Below are positions 48,219 to 58,736 of a stretch of 64,000 nucleotides of DNA, one piece after another (the first letter of the stretch is position 1; each line of letters begins with the position of its first letter). Source of the DNA: Aeromonas lusitana (GTDB taxonomy: Bacteria > Pseudomonadota > Gammaproteobacteria > Enterobacterales > Aeromonadaceae); the NCBI RefSeq assembly GCF_002812985.1, contig NZ_PGCP01000002.1, positions 62,001 through 126,000 of the forward strand, in the 5' to 3' direction. Position numbers and translations under genes: made by a program. Under the pieces are notes generated by a model. That model was not told the origin of the DNA. It ran no database searches and saw nothing but the letters and a program-made list of their open reading frames with translations.

Positions 48219-49370
48219 ATGCTCTCCGCTGAACAACGTCGCCTCGCCAGCCGGTTCGAGCACCACCTGCACGATGCCCGTCGGCGGGCGCTGGAAGGGG
48301 GGCTGCGCTGGTTTTGGGTCATCAACCTCATCGCCATCCTGTTTCTGATCACCCGCTTCTACGTCTATTGGGATGCCCAGATGATGCCGACCGGGCTCCT
48401 GCCCTGGCACTACGAGTGGCAGCTCATCGCCATGTTGGGCATCTGCCTGCTGCTGCCCCTTCTGTGGCGCTGGCTCTCCCGCCAGCCCTCTTCCCTGTGG
48501 CGACCCTGGCTGTGGGGCTGCGCCCTGTGCTGGGGCATGGTCTGGGCATCGACCGGCCATACCATCTCCCAGGTCGATCCCAAGGGGGGATTCGGCCTGA
48601 GCTTCAACATGGTCAGCCTGTTGCTGCTGACGGCCCTCATCGCCTTTTACAGCGAGATGCGGCTGTTCTACTGCCTGGCGGCCACTCCCTTGCTGTTTGT
48701 GCTGATACGGGCCTATGGCAGCCCGTCCCCGATCAACATGATCAACGGGCTGTCGGTGGTGGTGTTGCTCACCGTGCTGGAAACCGGGCGGCGCATGCTC
48801 AACGGCTGGTTCGAACTGGCGGTGTCGCGGGAGCACGACAACCTGGTGCTGGCGCGCAAGCTGGATGTCATGGCCAACAGCGATCCCCTGACCGGGGTGG
48901 CGAATCGCCGCTACTTTGCCACCGTCAGCGAGCAGATCCTCAAGGAGGTGCGGGCGCACCAGACCTCCCTCGCCCTGATCCTGCTGGACGTGGATTTCTT
49001 CAAGTTGTTCAACGATCGCTACGGTCACCAGCGGGGGGATGAGTGCCTGATCGCGGTGGCCGACTGCCTGCGCACCTCGTTGCGTGAACCCACGGACGTG
49101 GTGGCCCGCTATGGCGGTGAGGAGTTCGTGATCCTGCTATACGGGGCCGACGGGGCTGCCGCCGAGACGGTGGCCAAGCGGATCGCCAGCGAGCTGGCCA
49201 TCTGCGCCATACCCCACGCCGATTCCAGCGTCGCCGAGCAGGTGACGGCGAGCCTCGGGATCGCCCTGCTGCGCAGCGGCGAAACCATAGGCGAGCTGCT
49301 GGTGCGGGCGGACGAGGCGCTGTATCGGGTCAAGGATGGGGGCCGCAACGGCTATCAGACGGCCCCTTGA
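48219..49370 (+). CDS. Membrane-bound diguanylate cyclase (GGDEF)
   Basis: Makes cyclic di-GMP from two GTP. The 383-residue protein has about six N-terminal transmembrane helices (residues 25-185; [29 protein letters not shown]) and a GGDEF domain (about 215-380) with active-site GGEEF at 299-303 and [17 protein letters not shown] [15 protein letters not shown]. The residues five upstream of GGEEF read EPTD rather than RxxD, so the inhibitory I-site appears absent. It is inserted between yheU and yheT, overlapping the yheT stop by 16 nt tail-to-tail. Confidence 0.92.
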   Translation: MLSAEQRRLASRFEHHLHDARRRALEGGLRWFWVINLIAILFLITRFYVYWDAQMMPTGLLPWHYEWQLIAMLGICLLLPLLWRWLSRQPSSLWRPWLWGCALCWGMVWASTGHTISQVDPKGGFGLSFNMVSLLLLTALIAFYSEMRLFYCLAATPLLFVLIRAYGSPSPINMINGLSVVVLLTVLETGRRMLNGWFELAVSREHDNLVLARKLDVMANSDPLTGVANRRYFATVSEQILKEVRAHQTSLALILLDVDFFKLFNDRYGHQRGDECLIAVADCLRTSLREPTDVVARYGGEEFVILLYGADGAAAETVAKRIASELAICAIPHADSSVAEQVTASLGIALLRSGETIGELLVRADEALYRVKDGGRNGYQTAP

Positions 49371-50335
49371 GTCTGTTCCCGCAGCCAGAGGCTGATGCGC
49401 TCTTCCAGCCAGAAGCGGGGACGCCAGGGGGTACCGTGCAGGAAACCCACGTGGCCGCCACGGCGGCTCAGCTCATAGCGCACCTGGGGGGAGAGCTGCT
49501 CCGGTGTCGGGATCACCGCATGGGTCATGAAGGGATCGTCGGCGGCGTGAATGATCAGGGTCGGGATGGGGATGCGGCTCAGCAGCCCAAGTCCCGAGCA
49601 GGTCTGATAGTAGTGATCCGCGCTGTTGAAGCCGTGCAGGGGGGCCGTCACCTGTTCGTCAAAGTCGCGCAGGGTGGCGATGCGGGTGACCTGGTCCGGC
49701 TGCCAGCGCGCCTGGGCCGCCGTCTGATGGCGGATCTTCTTCTGCAGATTTTCCCGCATGGTGCGCAGCAGATAGCTCTGGTACACCCGTGAGAACCCCT
49801 GATTGACTCGATCGGCGCAGCTCGCCAGTTGCAGCGGCGCCGAGATCACCACGGCCGCCGTCAGCTCTCTAGGGCAGGCCTGCGCCAGCAGGTTCACCAG
49901 CATGTTGCCGCCAAGGGAATAGCCGATGGCCACCATGGGCTTGCCGGGGAAGCGGCGGCCCAGCTCGGCGATCAGCGCCTGGGCATCCTCGATGGCGCCG
50001 GAGTGATAGGCCCGCAGCAGCCGGTTCGGCTCGCCGCTGCACCCCCGAAAATGCATCAGCACCGCCTCCTTGCCCTGGCGCTGCAGATGGGCAAACAGCC
50101 CCTTGGCGTAGTGGGAGTGGATGCTCCCCTCCAGGCCGTGGAACAGCACCAGCAGTGGCTGCCGATCCTGACTGATGGGGCCGCTCCAGGCGAGATCGAC
50201 AAAATCCCCGTCCGCCAGTTCGAACCGCTCGGCGGTGAAGCGGGCCGGCGCCCGGCGCAGCCACTTTGGCAATATGGTTTGCAGGTGCGGGTTGCGGGCC
50301 CACCAGGGGGCGTGGAAGTGGCTCTCTGTCAGCAT
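49355..50335 (-). CDS. yheT: Alpha/beta hydrolase YheT
   Basis: A 326-residue cytosolic esterase-like protein of the YheT/ABHD3 family: PWWARNPHLQTILPKW, LVLFHGLEGSIHSHYAKG, the nucleophile elbow GYSLGGNM and C-terminal catalytic residues in HAADDPFM and GGHVGFLHG. Substrate unknown. Gene order cheV-yheT-(DGC)-yheU-prkB. Its 3' end overlaps the convergent diguanylate cyclase gene. Confidence 0.93.
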   Translation of the reverse strand: MLTESHFHAPWWARNPHLQTILPKWLRRAPARFTAERFELADGDFVDLAWSGPISQDRQPLLVLFHGLEGSIHSHYAKGLFAHLQRQGKEAVLMHFRGCSGEPNRLLRAYHSGAIEDAQALIAELGRRFPGKPMVAIGYSLGGNMLVNLLAQACPRELTAAVVISAPLQLASCADRVNQGFSRVYQSYLLRTMRENLQKKIRHQTAAQARWQPDQVTRIATLRDFDEQVTAPLHGFNSADHYYQTCSGLGLLSRIPIPTLIIHAADDPFMTHAVIPTPEQLSPQVRYELSRRGGHVGFLHGTPWRPRFWLEERISLWLREQTQGAV

Positions 50336-50399
50336 GAAATGGCTCTGGGCATACGGGGCAAGGGGTGGCGAGCCGGATACTCGCCACCATCGTCAGACA

Positions 50400-51299
50400 T
50401 CAGGCGGGCAGGCGATCGTGGTGCTCGGCACCGCGCAGCATGGCCTGGATCAGCTCGTTGGCCTCAAACTTGGTCAGCGCCTCGTGAGCACCCACCTGGT
50501 GGGCGCGCTCCACGCTGATCTCGCTGGAGAGGGAGGTGTGCAAGATGATATACGCCTCCGCCAGTTTGGGATCGCTCTGCACCTCGAACGCCAGCTCGTA
50601 GCCATCCAGGCCCGGCATCTCGATGTCGCTCACCAGGATGTCGATACGGCTGCCCTGACCCACCTTGCCCTGCATCAGGCTGAGGGCGTCGCGGCCGTTG
50701 GTGCAGACCTCGTAAGGGATATTGATGTAATCCAGCGCCGCCATCAGCTGGCGACGAGCGACCGAGGAGTCGTCCACCAGCAGGATCCGCATCGGCTTGA
50801 GCCGCTCGCGCTGCACGTCGGTCAGCACAGGATAGAGGTGGCTGGGATCGTCCGGGTAGACCCGGGAGAGGATCAGCTCCACGTCCAGCAGCTGGATCAG
50901 CTGCTCGCCGACCTTGGTCACCCCGGTCACGAACACATTGTTGCCAAGGGAGGGGGGCGGCGGCTCGATATCACGCCAGTTGCACTCGGTGATCTTGTCG
51001 ATGCCGCGCACCAGGAAGCCCACCAGGGTGCGACGGCAATCCGTGATGATGATGAAGCACTGGGCCATCTCCTCCCGGGCAATGGGCCTGTAGCCCACCG
51101 CCATCGCCATGTCGATCACCGGAATGGTGGTGCCCCGCATGCTGGCGGCGCCGAGCACGGTCGGGTGCGAATGAGGCAGCGCTGTGAGCTGGGTGTAGGG
51201 CACTATCTCCTTCACCTTGAGAGTGCCGATGGCAAAAGATTGCCTGGCGGAGAGGTGAAACAGCAACATGCCCTGGGATTGGTTGGCCTTGCTCGTCAT
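50400..51299 (-). CDS. cheV: Chemotaxis coupling protein CheV (CheW-REC)
   Basis: A 299-residue adaptor. An N-terminal CheW-like domain (about 10-165; FAIGTLKVKEIVPYTQL, LGAASMRGTTIPVIDMAMAVGY) is followed by a receiver domain (about 175-295) with Asp in LVSDIEMPGLDG and the usual TSLSSE region. CheV couples receptors to CheA and is modulated by phosphorylation. Lies apart from any che operon, as CheV often does. Confidence 0.95.
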   Translation of the reverse strand: MTSKANQSQGMLLFHLSARQSFAIGTLKVKEIVPYTQLTALPHSHPTVLGAASMRGTTIPVIDMAMAVGYRPIAREEMAQCFIIITDCRRTLVGFLVRGIDKITECNWRDIEPPPPSLGNNVFVTGVTKVGEQLIQLLDVELILSRVYPDDPSHLYPVLTDVQRERLKPMRILLVDDSSVARRQLMAALDYINIPYEVCTNGRDALSLMQGKVGQGSRIDILVSDIEMPGLDGYELAFEVQSDPKLAEAYIILHTSLSSEISVERAHQVGAHEALTKFEANELIQAMLRGAEHHDRLPA

Positions 51300-51442
51300 G
51301 GCGGATGTCCTGTTGATCTAAACGGGGGCGGTCAGTGTGGTGTTCAGCATAGAAGATGGTGAACGGGATGACTCGTCTGTTATTAGCGACCGCGAGCCGC
51401 AAAACTGGATCCCTTTCACCATTATTTCTTTCCTTGTTTGGC

Positions 51443-52111
51443 TCAGGCCGAGGCTGACTGGGACAGGGTATCGAGGGGCTGCCCGAGCCACTGCTGGCAA
51501 GCCTCGGCCAGCGCGGTCTCATCCCGATAACCGAGCTTGCCTATCACCTGGGCCGGCTTGCTGCCGCTTCGAAGCAGACGCGCCGCCTGCAGCAACTGCC
51601 ACTGGGCCTGCAGGGACTGGGGGTCGAGACCGGCGGCTGCGAGGGGCTGCACATCAACGGACTTGCCCGCCTGCAGCGCTTGCCAGGCCGCTTGCAGCGA
51701 TTGGTTGGCCTGGGGGGCGATGGGGCAGGTCAGCAGCTCGTCCACTATGACCCGCAGGCGATCACCATAAGCCCCTTGCCAGTCAGGATCCCGGTCCCAG
51801 CCGGCCAGGCTGCCGAGCAGGGCATCCAGCAAGGGGGTGGGCTGCACCCAGCCCGCCTGAGCGGGCTGCGCCACGCGCAGGGAGCAGGTCAGCTGATCGA
51901 CCCGGCTGCCGGCCAGGGGAGTGAAGGCGGCGAGGGCATCGGCGCACAGCCAGAAGTGGCTGCCCGCGGTCAGCAACAGCTCATGGGCGCCGAGTCTCAG
52001 CAGCGCCGCTCCCTGAGTCACCCGCAGCAGCTGACCCGTGGGGGAGCGCTTGCGGGCACCGACCTGCAGATGAGGAGTGGAAAAATGCTGATATTCGATG
52101 GCGTGATGCAT
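51443..52111 (-). CDS. AraC-like protein with degenerate HTH
   Basis: A 222-residue protein. The N-terminal cupin-like half (MHHAIEYQHFSTPHLQ, LLRVTQGAALLRLGAHELLL) and the end segment QVIGKLGYRDETALAEACQQWLG resemble the AraC second helix-turn-helix, but the first helix-turn-helix is short and diverged. Possibly a small regulator. The start is placed at 52111 because the more upstream frame would run through the divergent yheV gene. Confidence 0.75.
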   Translation of the reverse strand: MHHAIEYQHFSTPHLQVGARKRSPTGQLLRVTQGAALLRLGAHELLLTAGSHFWLCADALAAFTPLAGSRVDQLTCSLRVAQPAQAGWVQPTPLLDALLGSLAGWDRDPDWQGAYGDRLRVIVDELLTCPIAPQANQSLQAAWQALQAGKSVDVQPLAAAGLDPQSLQAQWQLLQAARLLRSGSKPAQVIGKLGYRDETALAEACQQWLGQPLDTLSQSASA

Positions 52112-52150
52112 GTAAAAACCCTGATATGATGCTGCCTGGAGGTAACAAAA

Positions 52151-52357
52151 ATGGAAACCAGACGTAAAAAGCGCTTCATTGCCGGTGCGGTTTGCCCGGC
52201 GTGCGGCAAGATGGACAACATGATGCTGTATATGGAGCATGGAGTCGAGAAGGTGACCTGTGTCGACTGTGGGGATACCCAGGTGCAGACCCAGGCCGAG
52301 GTGGACAAGGCGACCCGCGAGACCGAACAGGTCATAGGGGTGTTTCGTCCCGAATAA
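52151..52357 (+). CDS. yheV: YheV-type zinc ribbon protein
   Basis: A 68-residue protein with RRKKRFIAGAVCPACGKMD and a second CVDCG, giving a four-cysteine zinc ribbon, ending EQVIGVFRPE as in E. coli YheV. Function unknown. GGAGGT precedes the ATG. In E. coli yheV is beside slyD; here a 385-bp repeat-bearing gap separates them. Confidence 0.92.
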   Translation: METRRKKRFIAGAVCPACGKMDNMMLYMEHGVEKVTCVDCGDTQVQTQAEVDKATRETEQVIGVFRPE

Positions 52358-52403
52358 GAGCCCGTCAGGCATACGAAATGCTGTCTTAGGTGGCTGATAT
52401 GGT

Positions 52404-52616
52404 GACATTATCCGTGAAGTCGAGTCCGCCCTCGGGGTCTCTCGTTCTTTATCAGGGTCAACCAGACATTCAGAGCGAAACCTGAGGCGGGCGACATTAT
52501 CCGTGAGGTCGAGTCCGCCTTCGGGACCTCTCGTTGCTGATGAGGGCGGAATGGCCCATAAGGCCGAATCCGTCCTCCGGCTGTTTCGCTCCTGACAGGG
52601 TCACCCAGAGACATCC
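52404..52616. repeat. Three tandem imperfect copies of an intergenic repeat
   Basis: Copies begin at about 52404, 52493 and 52559. The first two share ACATTATCCGTGA then GTCGAGTCCGCC, CGGG and CTCTCGTT almost exactly; the third is more diverged (GGCCGAATCCGTCCTCCGG). Copies 1 and 3 also share a downstream arm (CAGGGTCA...CAGA). Copy 2 can fold GAGGTC/GACCTC. This fills most of the 385-bp space between yheV and slyD; no open frame was supported there. Confidence 0.75.
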
Positions 52617-52742
52617 GGCATAAGGTTGGCGCCGTTGTGGTCTGCTGATTTTTTCAGCACGCAGCTCGGGGGCAGATCATATGCTTGGCCGCCTTTTTGA
52701 GGTATTCTGGCCCCGTTTTTTTCTATCCGCAGGATCCCTGAC

Positions 52743-53378
52743 ATGAAAGTAGCTCCCCTGAGCGTGGTTACGCTGGAATACACGGTCACCGACGAACACG
52801 GTGAAGTCATCGACACCACTGTCGGTAAAGAGCCTCTGGTGTATCTGCACGGTACCCGTTATCTGGTCTCCGGCCTCGAAGCCGAGCTGGAAGGCCGTAG
52901 CGTGGGCGAGGCGTTCGACGTCACCCTGACCCCGAGCCAGGCCTATGGCGAATATGACGAGAACCTGGTGCAAGAAGTGCCGGGCGAGCTGTTCGATGGC
53001 ATGGAAGTGTCTGAAGGGGATACTTTTGTGGCCGAGACCGACGATGGCCACCGCCCGGTGACCGTCATCGAAGTGTCCGAAGAGTTCATCAAGGTTGACG
53101 GTAACCATCCGCTGGCCGGCGTGACCCTGGGCTTCAAGGTCGAGATCAAGGACGTCCGTGCCGCCACTGCCGAAGAGCTGGCTCACGGCCACGTTCACGG
53201 TGCCGGCGGCTGCGGTCACGATCATGGCCACGACCATGACCACGATCACGGCCATGAGCACGGCGGTTGCTGCGGCGGTGGTCACGGCCACGATCACGGT
53301 CATGACCACGGTGATGACCATGGTCACGGCGGTTGCTGTGGCGGCGGCGGTTGCGGTGGCAAGGGTCACCAGCACTGA
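52743..53378 (+). CDS. slyD: FKBP-type peptidyl-prolyl isomerase SlyD with metal-binding tail
   Basis: A cytosolic prolyl isomerase and nickel-delivery chaperone. The 211-residue protein has an FKBP core (LEYTVTDEHGEVIDT, LVYLHGTRYLVSGLEAEL) with an inserted-in-flap domain (about 75-125), then a tail from about residue 144 that is mostly His, Cys, Asp and Gly (CGHDHGHDHDHDHGHEHGGC and similar). That tail is the Ni2+/Zn2+ site used for hydrogenase maturation in E. coli. Length agrees with long-tail SlyD. Ends at a bidirectional terminator with slyX. Confidence 0.97.
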   Translation: MKVAPLSVVTLEYTVTDEHGEVIDTTVGKEPLVYLHGTRYLVSGLEAELEGRSVGEAFDVTLTPSQAYGEYDENLVQEVPGELFDGMEVSEGDTFVAETDDGHRPVTVIEVSEEFIKVDGNHPLAGVTLGFKVEIKDVRAATAEELAHGHVHGAGGCGHDHGHDHDHDHGHEHGGCCGGGHGHDHGHDHGDDHGHGGCCGGGGCGGKGHQH

Positions 53379-53392
53379 TCTGCCTGCTCAAT

Positions 53393-53423
53393 AAAAAAAC
53401 CCGCGTCTATCGCGGGTTTTTTT
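53393..53423. terminator. Bidirectional terminator, slyD / slyX
   Basis: AAAAAAACCCGCG, TCTAT loop, CGCGGGTTTTTTT: a symmetrical strong terminator between convergent genes. Confidence 0.95.
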
Positions 53424-53447
53424 ATGGGCGCCGAACACCGGCTGGGC

Positions 53448-53663
53448 TCAATAGTGCGGCGGCGGCGTCTCTTCGGCCATGCTGGCTATCTGGCTTGGCT
53501 GCACGCTCTGCAGCTTGTCTACCAGCAGCTGGATCTGGTGCTTGAGCCGATCCAGCTCACGGCCCTGGGTGGTCACCTCCTGATTGAGTTGCTCCACCGT
53601 GTATTCGGCGTAGGCGAGACGGCTTTCCAGGGTCTCGAGGCGATCGTTAACTTGCTGACTCAT
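53448..53663 (-). CDS. slyX: SlyX protein
   Basis: A 71-residue coiled-coil protein with the family pattern LETLESRLAYAEYTVEQLNQ and the C-terminal PPPHY. Role unknown; conserved next to slyD/fkpA. The coiled coil spans most of residues 5-55. It lies directly downstream of a WD40-like lipoprotein gene on the same strand. Confidence 0.95.
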   Translation of the reverse strand: MSQQVNDRLETLESRLAYAEYTVEQLNQEVTTQGRELDRLKHQIQLLVDKLQSVQPSQIASMAEETPPPHY

Positions 53664-53678
53664 GGGCCTTTTGGTCCT

Positions 53679-54647
53679 TTACTTGATAGTCCAGATTTCG
53701 GCCAGGCCACTGGAACTGGCGCTGACGATGTGGCTATTGTCGCGCAAAGCCACGCCATAGACCACAGCGCTCGATGGTTTCACCTTGGGACGGGGGGAGA
53801 CACGCCAGCTCTGCAGCAGGCTGCCGTCGCTGACTTGCCACAGGAGCAGTTGGCGGGAGGGGGAGCCCGTGATGAGCCATTGACCGTCGTTGGCGAAGCG
53901 AGCGCTGGTATAGACCTCGAAGCGGTGATCGAACTGCAGGCGGCTCAGCGCCTTGCCGGTGTTGAGATCCCAGATGGTGGCCTGATGGCTGTCGGCGGTG
54001 AAGGCGTAGCGCCCGCTTGGCTCCAGCCGCGCCATCACCACCCGGCCGCCGTGATTGAAGCGCCACACCACTTGGCCGGTGCCGGTGTCCCACAGGTAGG
54101 CGCTATAGTCATTGCCACCGGTGAGGGCGTAGCGGCCATTGGCGGAGAGATCCACCGTATTGACCTGTTCTGTGTGACCGAGGAACTGCAGCCTGCGACC
54201 GCTCTGGGTATCCACCCACTCGGCCTTGCCGTCGGCACGTCCGATCAGCACCTGACGGCCATCGGCAGACAGTGCCGCGTCCCTCAGGCTGGATTCAGGA
54301 AGCGAATAGTAGCCTTGGGACTGGCCATCTTGCAGACGCCAGATGGCGAAGGTGTGCTGGCTTGCCGTGATGGCGTGGCTGTCGCCTGGGGAGAAACGGG
54401 TGAGGGTCACGAAGTCATTCTGGTCATCGGACTGGCGCCAGCGCCAGCGTTCCTTGCCGAGGGCAAGATCCCACACCACTGTCCCCTGGCTCAGGCTGGA
54501 GGCGATGGCCAGCTGGCCATCCTGGCTCAGATCCGCACTCAATAAGCCCTGATCGGCGAGGCGGATCTGCTGGTCTGGTGATGAGCTCTGTTCGCAACCC
54601 GTCAGCATCAGGCAAATCGCGAGGAGATAAATGGCACTTTTGATCAT
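53679..54647 (-). CDS. WD40-repeat-like lipoprotein
   Basis: A 322-residue lipoprotein (lipobox LTGC) with about seven blade-like repeats: WDLALGKERWRW, YLWDTGTGQVVWRF, IWDLNTGKALSRL, LLLWQVSDGSLLQSW are WD/GH-spaced units typical of seven-bladed WD40 propellers, anchored to the outer or inner membrane. Partner unknown; adjacent to slyX (15 nt). Confidence 0.85.
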   Translation of the reverse strand: MIKSAIYLLAICLMLTGCEQSSSPDQQIRLADQGLLSADLSQDGQLAIASSLSQGTVVWDLALGKERWRWRQSDDQNDFVTLTRFSPGDSHAITASQHTFAIWRLQDGQSQGYYSLPESSLRDAALSADGRQVLIGRADGKAEWVDTQSGRRLQFLGHTEQVNTVDLSANGRYALTGGNDYSAYLWDTGTGQVVWRFNHGGRVVMARLEPSGRYAFTADSHQATIWDLNTGKALSRLQFDHRFEVYTSARFANDGQWLITGSPSRQLLLWQVSDGSLLQSWRVSPRPKVKPSSAVVYGVALRDNSHIVSASSSGLAEIWTIK

Positions 54648-54766
54648 TTTTCCTGTCTCATGCTTTCGTTACCTGCGATCAGGGCGTTAGTATAAGGCGC
54701 TTATCACGATAAACCTCTCATTTCACGAAGGAACCGAGAGCGGTATTTAGAGTTTTGGAGAAACTG

Positions 54767-55573
54767 ATGAACAATTTTCTGAAGGTGTCCCTGTTGGCTG
54801 CGGCCGTTGCCGTCGGTCTGACTGCTTGCCAAAAAGACGAGAAGCCTGCTGCTAATACCGCAGAGGTCAAGGCAGAAGCCAGCAAGCCGGCAGAGGCCCC
54901 CAAGGCTGAAGCCAAGAGCTTTGAAGAGCAATCCGGCTATGCAATCGGCCTCTCCATGGGTCGTTATATCGCCAACACCCTGGAGCGTCAGCAAGAGCTC
55001 GGTATCAAGCTGGATAACACCGTCATCCTCAAAGGGGTGACCGACGGTCTGGGCAAAGAAGCCAGCATGACCGACGAAGAGATCCAGAAGGTTCTGCAAG
55101 AGTACGACGCCAAGATCAACGAGTTGACCAAGGCCAAGGCTGACAAAGACGCCGTGGACAACCTGAAGAAGGGTGACGAGTACCTGGCCGCCAACGCCAA
55201 GAAAGAGGGCGTGAAGAGCACCGAATCCGGCCTGCAATATCTGGTCGAGAAGATGGGTGACGGCGCCAAGCCCAAGGCCACCGACATCGTCAAGGTTCAC
55301 TACACCGGCACCCTGACCGATGGCACCAAGTTCGACAGCTCCGTCGATCGTGGCGAGCCGGCAACCTTCCCGCTCAACCAGGTGATCCCGGGCTGGACCG
55401 AAGGCGTGCAGCTGATGCCGGTCGGTTCCAAGTTCAAGTTCTTCCTGCCGTCCAAACTGGCCTATGGCGAGCATGGCGCGGGTTCCATCCCGGCCAACGC
55501 CGTGCTGGTATTTGACGTCGAGTTGCTGGCCATCGAGAAGCCGGCCGCCGATGCTGCCGACGCGAAGAAATAA
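54767..55573 (+). CDS. fkpA: FKBP-type peptidyl-prolyl isomerase FkpA, predicted lipoprotein
   Basis: A periplasmic/surface prolyl isomerase and chaperone of 268 residues. Domain order is a signal peptide, an N-terminal dimerization helix domain (SYAIGLSMGRYIANTLERQ-like SGYAIGLSMGRYIAN) and a C-terminal FKBP domain (about 155-255; VKVHYTGTLTDGTKFDSS, IPGWTEGVQLMPVGSKFKF). Unlike E. coli FkpA, the signal has lipobox LTAC, so it should be acylated, as in Mip-like proteins. GGAGA precedes the ATG. Confidence 0.94.
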   Translation: MNNFLKVSLLAAAVAVGLTACQKDEKPAANTAEVKAEASKPAEAPKAEAKSFEEQSGYAIGLSMGRYIANTLERQQELGIKLDNTVILKGVTDGLGKEASMTDEEIQKVLQEYDAKINELTKAKADKDAVDNLKKGDEYLAANAKKEGVKSTESGLQYLVEKMGDGAKPKATDIVKVHYTGTLTDGTKFDSSVDRGEPATFPLNQVIPGWTEGVQLMPVGSKFKFFLPSKLAYGEHGAGSIPANAVLVFDVELLAIEKPAADAADAKK

Positions 55574-55588
55574 GCAGGAAACTGCACA

Positions 55589-55614
55589 AAAACGGCTCCT
55601 CAGGGAGCCGTTTT
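55589..55614 (+). terminator. Terminator of fkpA
   Basis: AAAACGGCTCC, TCAG loop, GGAGCCGTTTT, directly after the fkpA stop. Confidence 0.92.
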
Positions 55615-55724
55615 ACTTGGTTCGCTCCGCCGCCGGCGGGAGAAGAAATAGGCTAGCCGCATCTTGAGTGTGCGCCGACTAGCCCCCAGAATAGACAACA
55701 AAATCAATCGCAAGGATGGATCCC

Positions 55725-57131
<1,407 letters not shown>

Positions 57132-57305
57132 TGGTTTGATGGACGCTCAGACTACTTTTTCTCAACCCATCTATCGCAAGAAACAGGGCTGAGAAGAGGC
57201 AAGCCAGGGCTGATGCCAGTATCGGGATGACATCCATCATCCTTTGCCGATGAAGGTGCGTGCGGGGCGGCCAACTGGTCGCCCTTCGGCTTTGAACCTT
57301 GTTTG

Positions 57306-58172
57306 CTAGAGCTTGGCGAGACGCTTGAGCCTCGCCAGCCGCTCCCCTTCGTTGGCCTGCAGCCAGCCATCCCGTGACAACAGGAACCAGGCGCGGGCAA
57401 AGTACTCTGGGGTGGCCGGATCGTCCAGCATCAGGCCGTTCTCCCCCAGCTCCTCGAACAGATAGCCATCCTCGGGCTCCTTGATCTCCGCCATATCTGC
57501 CTGCAACTGCTTCAGCTCCCCCATCGCCTGCTCGTGCAGCCCTTGCGCCCGGGTGAGGCGTGCCAGGCTCCAGCGGGCGATAAAGGCCTTGGCCGGATTG
57601 CCGTGCTGCTCATGCCAGTTCAGACACTTCTGCTGACAGCTCCTGGCCTCCTCAAAGCGCCCCAGTTCGAACAGGGTCCAGCCCTGATTGTTGTAAAGGC
57701 TCGGCAGCCAGCCTTGCGCCCGTTCGTCCCGGCTGCGCTCGACCAGTGTCATCGCCAGCTGATGCCAGCGGCTCTGCTCCTCCAGCGGTGCGGTGATGGC
57801 CACCATATGGGCAGCATCTATTGCCAAGAACTCCTCCCCCTGCCTGAGCCCAAGCTGCCAGGCCTGCTCAAACAGCGGCTTGGCACTGGCCTTGTCGCCG
57901 GCGGAGTTGAAACAGCGGCCGCGCTCCAGCAGGGCGCGAAGGCGGGCTCGCGGGGTGGTATCGGTGAGGCGGGGTTCTATCTCGTCCAGCAGTTGGTGCG
58001 CCTCTGCAAACTGGCGCCGTAGGGAGTGGGTGCGAGCTATCTGGGTCAGTAACTCCAGCTCGTACTGCAGATCGGCGGCGCGCGCCTCGGGCAACAGGGC
58101 ATGAAAGCGCTCTGCGCTGGCGGCGGGATCCTGATAATCCCACAGGGTCATGAAGTCGGGCGGGTTGCTCAT
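57306..58172 (-). CDS. TPR-like protein
   Basis: A 288-residue cytoplasmic protein consisting mainly of tetratricopeptide-like helical hairpins (ARTHSLRRQFAEAHQLLDEI, NNQGWTLFELGRFEEARSC, RWSLARLTRAQGLHEQAM). No catalytic motif. Probably a scaffold; no partner identified. AGGAGG four nt before the chosen ATG; 24 upstream codons rejected. Confidence 0.82.
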   Translation of the reverse strand: MSNPPDFMTLWDYQDPAASAERFHALLPEARAADLQYELELLTQIARTHSLRRQFAEAHQLLDEIEPRLTDTTPRARLRALLERGRCFNSAGDKASAKPLFEQAWQLGLRQGEEFLAIDAAHMVAITAPLEEQSRWHQLAMTLVERSRDERAQGWLPSLYNNQGWTLFELGRFEEARSCQQKCLNWHEQHGNPAKAFIARWSLARLTRAQGLHEQAMGELKQLQADMAEIKEPEDGYLFEELGENGLMLDDPATPEYFARAWFLLSRDGWLQANEGERLARLKRLAKL

Positions 58173-58285
58173 CTGGCCTCCTGGCTGGCATTCCTGCCAC
58201 CAAGATGCCAATCGGCCATTGTTTGTACAAGAGGCGCCCGTCACAGGGCGCCTCTCGGTCAGTCAGCAATCAACACACTCGGCGC

Positions 58286-58621
58286 TTAATACACCATGGC
58301 CAGGCTCATCAGCATCAGGCCGAGGGCGGCGAATGCTCCCTCTTTGATGGCCAGACGGGGTACCAGCGCCTTGGGCAGGGCCGGGAACAGGCTAAGGGCA
58401 AAGCCAAGGCCGGGCATCAGCCAGTGAAAGCCGGGGCTGCGTTGGGCAGGATCGGCCGCGCCATTGATGACGATGAGCAGGATGAAGAGGGTAAACGCAG
58501 GCAGGATGAACCAGCGGGCGCTGCCGGAGGCGACGGCGCGCAGCGGCGAGATGCGATAGAGCACCAGGGTGACGATAAACAGCACCAGGGGGGCCAACAG
58601 ATAGAGCGGGGCCGGGTTCAT
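58286..58621 (-). CDS. Small inner-membrane protein, 111 aa
   Basis: A hydrophobic protein with about four transmembrane helices (YLLAPLVLFIVTLVLYRI, WFILPAFTLFILLIVIN, HWLMPGLGFALSLFPALP, GAFAALGLMLMSLAMVY). No family recognised. It is on the same strand as the neighbouring TPR and DUF2956 genes. Confidence 0.72.
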   Translation of the reverse strand: MNPAPLYLLAPLVLFIVTLVLYRISPLRAVASGSARWFILPAFTLFILLIVINGAADPAQRSPGFHWLMPGLGFALSLFPALPKALVPRLAIKEGAFAALGLMLMSLAMVY

Positions 58622-58736
58622 GGTAGAGGCTCTCCAGATGATGGGGGGCGAATTTAATCAGCCAGGGGAGGGGATGACCAGCACCTAGGCCCCGGGCTGT
58701 GAGGCCGATCTCAGGCAAAGGTTTGCTGGGACTGGC

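Noticed and set aside
53200..53378. Tandem repeat or CRISPR-like array
   Set aside because: The repetition is codon-level His/Asp/Gly/Cys repetition in the SlyD metal-binding tail, inside the reading frame.
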